This document shows positions 1 to 5,827 of a DNA stretch of 8,568 nt, one piece after another. Position 1 is the first letter of the stretch. Each line of letters opens with the position of its first letter. The notes beneath the pieces were generated by a model. The model was not told the DNA's origin. It did not search any database and was given only the letters and a program-made list of their open reading frames with translations. This DNA is from Granulosicoccaceae bacterium (GTDB lineage: Bacteria; Pseudomonadota; Gammaproteobacteria; DAOVJZ01), in assembly GCA_030632035.1 (NCBI GenBank), contig DAOVJZ010000057.1, positions 1 to 8,568 of the forward strand, written 5' to 3'. The translations under genes were made by a program, and so were the position numbers.

Positions 1-3000
1 GTATCGCAGTCTGTAGCAGAAAGTATAGCTACCCATGCTGTTAACAAAAACATCTTGCAGATAAAGCAAACTCTGAATCCGATTGTATCGGAGAATAATG
101 ATATTGAGTATGCCTTTGTCACTAATTTTGAAGGCGATATTATTGCTTATACATTTGAAGATAAATATGTAACATATTTTCAACATGTCGAGGAAGAGAA
201 AAATAATAAAACACATAAAAAAATAATTTTTAATGACAGAGAGATTGTTGATTTTTCTTATCCGATAGTTAAAGGCTTGTCAGCACATGTTCATCTGGGT
301 GTAAATAATTATTCTATAACTGAGTCCAAAAATAGTCTGATAAAAAACATATTGATTTTTTATGGCATTGTGGCTGTGTTGTCTATCCTGATAGGCCATA
401 TGATAGGGATTCGTATTACACGACCTATATCCAATATTATTGAACAGATATCCAGATTTGGTCGTAATGAAACAGGTGGAAAATTACAAGTCAATTCAAC
501 TGACACAACCATCAATAATCTAGTGGCGACGTTTAACCATATGGCAGAACAACATGCCATAAGTGAACAGGAACTGCGAGCCAGTGAAGAAAGTACGCGT
601 TTGTTACTGAACCATATTGGTGAAGCTGTTTATGGTATCGATATGAATGGAGCTTGTACTTTTGCCAATCCTGCCTGTGTCAGGATGTTGGGATATAACA
701 GCATGTCAGCACTGCTTGGAAAAAATATGCATCAATTGATGCATCATCATCAGGAGGATGGTTCTGTTTATCCTGAGCAGGAATGTCGTATCTACAAGGC
801 TCATAAGGAAGAGAAAAGATCGCATGTGTCAGATGAAGTGTTCTGGCGCAAGGATGGCAGTGCTTTTCCAGTAGAATATTGGTCTGATCCACTTTATAGA
901 CAAGGTGAAGTAACAGGTTCGGTTGTTTCATTTATTGATATTACTGAACGTAAGAGATCAGAGAAAGCATTGAAACAAAGTCGTGAAAGTCTGGCAGAAG
1001 CGCAACGTATTTCTGATATGGGTAACTGGGAATGGAATATTCAGACAGGTGAATTGAGCTGGTCTGACCATATATTCCGTATTTTTGGTTTGGAACCGGG
1101 AGCAGTGTTACCTACCTATGATCTTTTTATTGAATGCGTGCATCCGGACGACAGGGAGCTGGTGAAGAAAACAGTACAGGATTCTCTGGATAGTGGTGAA
1201 GATTACGATATTGAACATCGTATTATTTATCCGGATAAAACAGTTCGTATCGTTCATGAGAGGGGGCGAATTTATTACAAGGATGGCAAGCCTTCCAGAA
1301 TGCTGGGTACAGTACATGATATTACGGAACAGCATACAGCGAACTCAAAAATGTCCATGCTTTCAAGTGCGCTGGAGCAGTCTGCCGATATTGTTTTGAT
1401 TACGGACAGCAAAGGTATTGTTGAATATGTTAATCCTGCCTTTGAAAAAATAACCGGGTATACCAAAGATGAAGTGATAGGTAAGACGCCCTCCATGCTT
1501 AAATCGGGTGAGATGGATGATGAGTTTTATTCTCAGCTTTGGGAAAAAATTCTTACAGGCAAATCATTTACCGATATTTTCATTAACAAGAAGAAAGATG
1601 GTACGTTTTATTATGAAGAGAAAACCATCACACAGCTTAAAGATGCCAAAGGTAAGCTCACCCATTTTATTTCTACAGGCAAAGATATAACCGAGCGCAT
1701 GGAGGCTCAGGAGCGCCTGCGACACATGGCTCACCATGATGCCTTGACTGGTTTACCCAATCGCATCTTATTAATGGATCGTCTGGAGCAGGCGACATCA
1801 CGTGCACGCTGGAATGATCGTATAGTAGGGGTCATGTTCCTGGATATGGATCGTTTCAAAACCATTAATGATACGCTGGGACATGAGGTAGGTGATTCTC
1901 TGCTGAAACAAATGTCATTGCGATTATCAGATTGTGTGCGTGATGGTGATACGGTTGCACGTCTGGGCGGTGATGAATTTGCCATTATTCTTAACGATAT
2001 GGCATCAGATGATGATATTTCTCCCTTTGCGCAAAAAATAATTGATGCCTTATCGGTTCCTTTTACTATTAATGAACATGAATTATTCGTGACAATCAGT
2101 ATTGGTGTCTGTATTTTTCCTGAAGATGGTGATGATGCTAAAACATTGCTGAAAAAAGCAGATGTTGCCATGTATCGTGCCAAGGCATCAGGACGGAATA
2201 ATTATCAGTTTTACACAGACGAAGATAACGCCAAGGCATTGGAACGTCTGAAACTGGAAAATGATTTGAGACGTGCGCTGGAACGTAATGAATTCAGATT
2301 ACATTTCCAGCCACAACTTGATTTACATGAAGGTAAGCTTGCCGGAATGGAAGTCCTGTTGCGTTGGCATCATCCTGAACATGGTGTTGTATCACCGGAT
2401 ACCTTTATCCCGTTGCTGGAAGAGACTGGATTGATTATTCCAGTTGGTGAGTGGGTGATACGAACTGCATGCAGGCATGCCCGTACATGGCTTGATGCAG
2501 GATTACATTTCAAACGTATTGCCGTGAATATATCAGTGCGCCAGTTTGCACAACAAGGATTAGTGGAGAGAATAAAAACCATTCTTGATGAAGAAAGATT
2601 GGGGGCACATTTTCTGGAGCTGGAAATAACAGAAGGGTTATTGGTCGAAAATATTACCGAGACATCCCGTATCCTTGAAGAGTTGCATAAAATGGGTGTT
2701 TATATTTCTATTGATGATTTTGGGACAGGTTATTCTTCCATGAATTACCTGAAACGCTTGCCGGTTGATTCACTCAAGATTGATTATTCCTTTGTGCGTG
2801 ATATTACACTTGATCCGGAAGATGCCACTATTGCTTCGGCCATTGTGACTCTGGCGCATAGTCTGGGTTTGACTGTGATTGCAGAAGGTGTTGAAACTCT
2901 GGAGCAGTTGAACTTTCTGCTTAATGAAGGTTGTGATCAAATCCAGGGCTTCCTGTTCAGTCCTCCCTTGCCTGTCGAGGCAGTTCAGCCTCTGGTACTG

Positions 3001-3078
3001 GAGGGTGCGCTTCATTGGGAATGGGAACATATATTACAGGAACGACGCTGGAATGATAAAAACAAAAAGCGGGGGTAA
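1..3078 (+). CDS. Membrane-anchored multi-PAS GGDEF-EAL cyclic-di-GMP signalling protein (5' end missing)
   Basis: Predicted to make and/or degrade cyclic-di-GMP at the inner membrane. The frame is open from base 1, so the start lies outside the window; the TTG at 55 is not a convincing start. Counting codons from base 1: periplasmic sensor remainder 1-114, TM helix about 115-138, HAMP about 139-192, PAS1 about 198-318, PAS2 (PAS_3-like, with WEWN and HPDD) about 330-444, PAS3 about 454-568, GGDEF about 571-733, EAL about 751-1003. The GGDEF signature is intact (656-660), with metal-site D615 in LDMDRFK and an inhibitory-site RDGD (647-650) five residues upstream. The EAL domain has EVL (784-786) in place of EAL, plus N843 (NISVRQ), E875 (ELEITEG), D905-D906 (DDFGTG), K926, E962 (AEGVET) and Q982. 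Both catalytic halves therefore look intact, and the net activity cannot be told from sequence. The missing N-terminus should carry a first TM helix. Family call is very secure; the input signal is unknown. Confidence 0.96.
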   Translation, partial: VSQSVAESIATHAVNKNILQIKQTLNPIVSENNDIEYAFVTNFEGDIIAYTFEDKYVTYFQHVEEEKNNKTHKKIIFNDREIVDFSYPIVKGLSAHVHLGVNNYSITESKNSLIKNILIFYGIVAVLSILIGHMIGIRITRPISNIIEQISRFGRNETGGKLQVNSTDTTINNLVATFNHMAEQHAISEQELRASEESTRLLLNHIGEAVYGIDMNGACTFANPACVRMLGYNSMSALLGKNMHQLMHHHQEDGSVYPEQECRIYKAHKEEKRSHVSDEVFWRKDGSAFPVEYWSDPLYRQGEVTGSVVSFIDITERKRSEKALKQSRESLAEAQRISDMGNWEWNIQTGELSWSDHIFRIFGLEPGAVLPTYDLFIECVHPDDRELVKKTVQDSLDSGEDYDIEHRIIYPDKTVRIVHERGRIYYKDGKPSRMLGTVHDITEQHTANSKMSMLSSALEQSADIVLITDSKGIVEYVNPAFEKITGYTKDEVIGKTPSMLKSGEMDDEFYSQLWEKILTGKSFTDIFINKKKDGTFYYEEKTITQLKDAKGKLTHFISTGKDITERMEAQERLRHMAHHDALTGLPNRILLMDRLEQATSRARWNDRIVGVMFLDMDRFKTINDTLGHEVGDSLLKQMSLRLSDCVRDGDTVARLGGDEFAIILNDMASDDDISPFAQKIIDALSVPFTINEHELFVTISIGVCIFPEDGDDAKTLLKKADVAMYRAKASGRNNYQFYTDEDNAKALERLKLENDLRRALERNEFRLHFQPQLDLHEGKLAGMEVLLRWHHPEHGVVSPDTFIPLLEETGLIIPVGEWVIRTACRHARTWLDAGLHFKRIAVNISVRQFAQQGLVERIKTILDEERLGAHFLELEITEGLLVENITETSRILEELHKMGVYISIDDFGTGYSSMNYLKRLPVDSLKIDYSFVRDITLDPEDATIASAIVTLAHSLGLTVIAEGVETLEQLNFLLNEGCDQIQGFLFSPPLPVEAVQPLVLEGALHWEWEHILQERRWNDKNKKRG
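727..744. repeat. 18-bp perfect palindrome inside PAS1
   Basis: ATGCATCAA is followed directly by its exact reverse complement TTGATGCAT, with no spacer. It lies inside the first PAS domain, where it encodes MHQLMH. Symmetry of the flanks ends at once. Methionine and histidine codons favour ATG/CAT symmetry, so this may be a by-product of coding. Confidence 0.6.
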
Positions 3079-3080
3079 GT

Positions 3081-4199
3081 CTATTTGTTAAAACCGGTGA
3101 TCTTGATAATCATACCGGTTGTATCATCGTCATTTTCCAGGCTGTTGATATACATGAACTGTCCATCATGACTAAAAACAGCGCCGCTTGGTTCCGAACT
3201 CGCTGGTGCCCAGCTTGCGAATAACTTTATATTGTCCGTGTGGTTGTCATTGTTCTTGTCAGGATGAGCAACCCACACACCATTGGTGCGCATTTTCAGA
3301 TATTGCAAATATTTTGGTATGTCTTGCAATATATAGAGATCACCGTTGGGGTGAAAAGCAAGGTTATCGGGATAAAGGATGCCTGCATTAGCACGGACAT
3401 AATCGGTAATGATGGGTTTTGTTCCTGTATCGTCAATACGAATAACACGGTTCTCACCTGTAATTGCGACATAAAGTTTCCCATCAGAACCTACTTCCAT
3501 ATCTTCCGGTCGTTTAAAAAGGATTGCTTCTTTGTTACTGGATTCTTGCCGTGCATTTGCCGGGTCATTAATTTCTATCCAGCTGGTTTGTGAGAGTGAA
3601 TATAGAGTGCCTGATTGAAGTGAATCAGTGGTCAATGGATTATCGGGAATAAATTTATAAATGGCTCCTTGCCTGTGATCATCTGTCATATAGACAATCC
3701 CGTTTTGTGTAATGGCAATACCTTCGTGAGAAAAAGTTCCTAATTGAGGTTTTTTTATGTGTTTACCATTTGCTGGATTAACTTCATAGATGAGTCCTTC
3801 AGCATATTCCTGTCCCAGTAACAGTGTATTCCAGGGTGTCCATTTTAACCCATCCGCAGCATACAGTCCTCTTATAAGCGTTGTTGTTTTTCCAGTGGCA
3901 AGTTCAGTACGCGATAATGAGGGATTGTGTTTGTAGCTTTCTTTATCAAAAATTTCATGTGTGGTGTACAAGAATTTGCCATTGGGTGACAGGACATTCA
4001 TGTCTGGTCTTGTTATTGATTGGGTTTGATCTTTGCCACCAGAAATAATTTTATAATTAAATCCTTCAGGAAGTTGAATGTTCTTTCCAATAACTGAATT
4101 GGGTTCTACTAATAATGTAGAGTGAACAGGAGATTCGGCATTAACTGTTGCGAAAGTAAAAAAGAAAAACAGTGTGGCTAGATGGAGAGCTAACCCCAT
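3081..4199 (-). CDS. Exported PhoX/DUF839-like beta-propeller protein
   Basis: Probable periplasmic protein of 372 residues resembling the PhoX alkaline phosphatase/DUF839 family, whose members form beta-propellers binding metal ions and phosphate esters. Residues 1-21 form a hydrophobic signal peptide with a run of four Phe and a likely cut after VNA. The n-region has no Lys or Arg, which is atypical. Family-like acidic and propeller motifs follow in order: THEIF (80-84), GQEYAEGLIYEV (129-140), SHEGIAI (157-163), RPEDMEV (230-236), PDNLAFHPNGDLYILQD (277-293), SEPSGAVFSHDGQFMYIN (335-352). The start overlaps the 3' end of the ROK kinase gene by 10 bp. A GGAG about 10 nt upstream, within the kinase gene, could serve as ribosome binding site, so translation is probably coupled. 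No other start exists in frame before a stop at 4260-4262. PhoX-like membership is likely; phosphatase activity is inferred. A generic SMP-30/NHL-type propeller hydrolase or binding protein is the alternative. Confidence 0.85.
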   Translation of the reverse strand: MGLALHLATLFFFFTFATVNAESPVHSTLLVEPNSVIGKNIQLPEGFNYKIISGGKDQTQSITRPDMNVLSPNGKFLYTTHEIFDKESYKHNPSLSRTELATGKTTTLIRGLYAADGLKWTPWNTLLLGQEYAEGLIYEVNPANGKHIKKPQLGTFSHEGIAITQNGIVYMTDDHRQGAIYKFIPDNPLTTDSLQSGTLYSLSQTSWIEINDPANARQESSNKEAILFKRPEDMEVGSDGKLYVAITGENRVIRIDDTGTKPIITDYVRANAGILYPDNLAFHPNGDLYILQDIPKYLQYLKMRTNGVWVAHPDKNNDNHTDNIKLFASWAPASSEPSGAVFSHDGQFMYINSLENDDDTTGMIIKITGFNK

Positions 4200-5086
4200 A
4201 GCCAGGCGGCTCCGCGCACACCACTGGAATCGCCATAAACAGGAGGTAACAGTTTGGTATCAACTCTATCTGAAAAAACATATTTTCCCCAGAGTTTGGG
4301 CACATTATCATACAGGCGTTTGATGTTAGACATACCGCCACCCAGCACAATGATATCTGGATCAAGAATATTGATCACATGAGCAGTGGCACGTGCCATT
4401 CTGTCTTCATAACGTAGCAGTGTTTGTTCGCAAGCCTGATCACCTTGTTCTGCTGATTTTGTAATTTCAGGTGCAGATAATTTGTTGCCAGTAATGCGCA
4501 AGTGATCTCTGGCCATGCCGGGACCAGATAAAAAGGTTTCGATACAGCCTTTTTTACCACAATAACAATCAGGGCCGGGAAGTTCGTTTTGTTGTGGCCA
4601 TGGGAGTGGGTTGTGTCCCCATTCTCCAGCAATGGCATTGGGGCCAATCAATACCTTTTTATTGATCACAATACCACCACCTGTGCCCGTGCCTACGATA
4701 ATACCGAACATGACCTGATCATTTTTTCCGGCACCATCAGTGGCTTCCGATAACGCAAAACAATTGGCATCATTGGTGATACGGATTTCCCGTCCAAGTA
4801 TTTTTTCCAGATCTTCTTTAATGGGCTTGCCATTCAGCGCAACTGAATTGGAATTTTTAACCAGACCGGTTGCAACTGAGAGTGCACCCGGCATACCGAT
4901 ACCGATACTGCCTTGTGTACCTAGCGTTTTTTCTGTTTCAGTGATCAGGTTTTTAATGCTTTCGACTGTAGCTGCATAGTCTATCTGCGGGGTAGGGGTG
5001 CGCTCACGCAGGATTTCTTTGCCCTGTTCATCAAGGGCAATGATTTCAATTTTGGTACCACCAAGGTCGATGCCGAGTCGTATCAT
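4190..5086 (-). CDS. mak: ROK-family sugar kinase, Mak-like fructokinase
   Basis: Predicted cytoplasmic ATP-dependent hexokinase phosphorylating fructose, and possibly mannose or glucose, at the 6-hydroxyl. The 298-residue length is normal for the family. N-terminal DLGGTK (residues 7-12) is the phosphate-binding loop, NDAN (105-108) holds the catalytic base D106, and GTGTGGG (132-138) is the second phosphate-binding region. The ROK zinc site is complete: H158 in EWGHNPLPW, then C174, C176 and C181 in CYCGKKGC, followed by IETF. VLGGGMSN (247-254) and the C-terminal GDSSGVRGAAWLW closely match what I recall of E. coli Mak (YajF), which favours fructokinase over N-acetylglucosamine kinase. ATG at 5084-5086 is chosen because the protein begins immediately with the conserved strand. 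There is no clear Shine-Dalgarno before it, and a possible -10 lies only 8 nt upstream, so the transcript may be leaderless. First gene of an operon with the PhoX-like gene. Substrate not proven from sequence. Confidence 0.95.
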   Translation of the reverse strand: MIRLGIDLGGTKIEIIALDEQGKEILRERTPTPQIDYAATVESIKNLITETEKTLGTQGSIGIGMPGALSVATGLVKNSNSVALNGKPIKEDLEKILGREIRITNDANCFALSEATDGAGKNDQVMFGIIVGTGTGGGIVINKKVLIGPNAIAGEWGHNPLPWPQQNELPGPDCYCGKKGCIETFLSGPGMARDHLRITGNKLSAPEITKSAEQGDQACEQTLLRYEDRMARATAHVINILDPDIIVLGGGMSNIKRLYDNVPKLWGKYVFSDRVDTKLLPPVYGDSSGVRGAAWLWG

Positions 5087-5094
5087 CTATATAT

Positions 5095-5121
5095 ATTGTA
5101 ATATTTAGCCTTACTAATCAA
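5095..5121 (-). promoter_or_regulatory. Possible sigma70-type promoter for the mak-like operon
   Basis: Read on the minus strand, TTGATT (5116-5121) and TACAAT (5095-5100) resemble -35 and -10 elements separated by a short 15-bp spacer. TACAAT differs from the consensus at one base. Only 8 nt separate the -10 from the kinase ATG, so transcription would begin at or just before the start codon. The region is very AT-rich, so chance matches are common. Confidence 0.35.
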
Positions 5122-5151
5122 TGAATTATATTAATACCATCTAAAATATGT

Positions 5152-5185
5152 GAATAATGAATATTTTGTTGAATATTCATTATTC
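5152..5185. promoter_or_regulatory. 34-bp perfect inverted repeat, candidate TetR operator
   Basis: Left arm GAATAATGAATATT (5152-5165) and right arm AATATTCATTATTC (5172-5185) are exact reverse complements separated by 6 bp (TTGTTG). The site ends 18 bp before the preferred ATG of the TetR-family gene and sits in the divergent control region. Dimeric TetR repressors bind palindromes of this kind, usually next to their own gene; the QacR site has a comparable layout of long half-sites with a short spacer. In RNA it could also form a leader hairpin. The symmetry is seen directly; the operator role is inferred. Confidence 0.7.
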
Positions 5186-5203
5186 GAAGATTACTATATC
5201 GCG

Positions 5204-5800
5204 ATGTCCATGAATCCTGACATTCTCAATGATCCTCGTAGCCGTATCCTTGAAGCGGCGGAAAACCGTTTTCGCCAATTTGGTTACAATAAAACTACCA
5301 TGAACGAGATTGCCAATGACTGCCAGATGTCAGCGGCCAACCTGTATCGTTACTTTGAAAACAAACTGGATATTGGTGCCGCCATGGCACAGGGCTGTTT
5401 TGTTGAAAAAGAGCAGTTACTGGAACAAGTAATTCATCGGACAGACCTTTCTGCAACCGAACGTCTGGAAGAATTTGTCCTGACACTTCTACGTTACACT
5501 CATGGCCAATGTTATGATCAGCCAAGGATTAATGAATTAGTCGATAGTATTGTTCAGGAACGCCCGGCATTGGTACAAAGAAAGATTGCCGGTGAACGCG
5601 CCTTGCTGGAACAAATACTCACAGCAGGAAAGACAAGTAATGAGTTTGATATTAAGGATATCGCTAAAACAACAGAGGCAGTACATACCTCATTTGTGAA
5701 ATTCAGTGTGCCTTTTTTCATGAGCATGTATCCACTGGAAGAATTTGAGCGTATCGCAAAAAATGTTGTTGCACTTGTAGTTAATGGATTAAAAAACTGA
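5204..5800 (+). CDS. TetR/AcrR-family transcriptional regulator
   Basis: Predicted one-component, ligand-responsive DNA-binding dimer, most likely the repressor of the exporter operon that follows. From the ATG at 5204 it is 198 residues, typical for the family. Helix 1 is about residues 12-27 (SRILEAAENRFRQFG). The helix-turn-helix spans about 31-53: TTMNEIANDC, then MSAANLYRYFENK, which matches the classic TetR recognition-helix pattern ending in LYxYFxxK. The rest is the helical ligand/dimer domain. The start is uncertain. A GTG at 5150 would give 216 residues but would put the perfect inverted repeat inside the coding region and add a tail unlike TetR N-termini; ATG at 5210 is also possible. 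No start has a good Shine-Dalgarno; the nearest purine run, GAAGA at 5186-5190, is 13 nt from 5204. The stop is 27 bp before the RND gene in the same direction, implying co-transcription. The ligand is unknown. Confidence 0.93.
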   Translation: MSMNPDILNDPRSRILEAAENRFRQFGYNKTTMNEIANDCQMSAANLYRYFENKLDIGAAMAQGCFVEKEQLLEQVIHRTDLSATERLEEFVLTLLRYTHGQCYDQPRINELVDSIVQERPALVQRKIAGERALLEQILTAGKTSNEFDIKDIAKTTEAVHTSFVKFSVPFFMSMYPLEEFERIAKNVVALVVNGLKN

Positions 5801-5815
5801 TAATACAAGAATAAA

Positions 5816-5822
5816 AAGGAAG
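5816..5822 (+). promoter_or_regulatory. Ribosome binding site of the RND gene
   Basis: AAGGAAG lies just upstream of the ATG at 5828; counting from the end of its AAGGA core, 7 nt separate the two. It fixes that start, and it is the strongest Shine-Dalgarno among the starts in the control region and the tetR-RND gap. Confidence 0.75.
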
Positions 5823-5827
5823 CCAAA

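Noticed and set aside
55..57. TTG at 55 as the start of the GGDEF-EAL protein
   Set aside because: The frame is open upstream to base 1 and the encoded residues look like the middle of a periplasmic sensor, with no first TM helix. The gene is cut by the window edge.
727..744. 18-bp palindrome as a regulatory site
   Set aside because: It is real as symmetry but sits in mid-gene over a Met/His-rich peptide whose codons (ATG, CAT) are self-complementary, so coding can explain it. It is kept only as a repeat.
1731..2183. 150-residue minus-strand open frame opposite the GGDEF domain
   Set aside because: It is antisense to strongly conserved GGDEF coding sequence, has no recognisable domain, and is explained by codon bias of the real gene.
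2466..2479. GCATGC-AG-GCATGC double repeat in the EAL domain
   Set aside because: It is two short self-complementary hexamers within conserved coding sequence, too short to mean much.
3092..3120. Hairpin AACCGGT/ACCGGTT near the convergent gene ends as a terminator
   Set aside because: The stem is only 7 bp with a 15-nt loop and lies inside the PhoX-like coding end. The plus strand has no T-run after it. The minus strand has only four T before the stop codon, so a transcript ended there would lack its stop.
3240..3593. 117-residue plus-strand open frame opposite the PhoX-like gene
   Set aside because: It is fully antisense to a gene with conserved motifs, and its Cys-rich composition with no recognisable domain fits a shadow frame.
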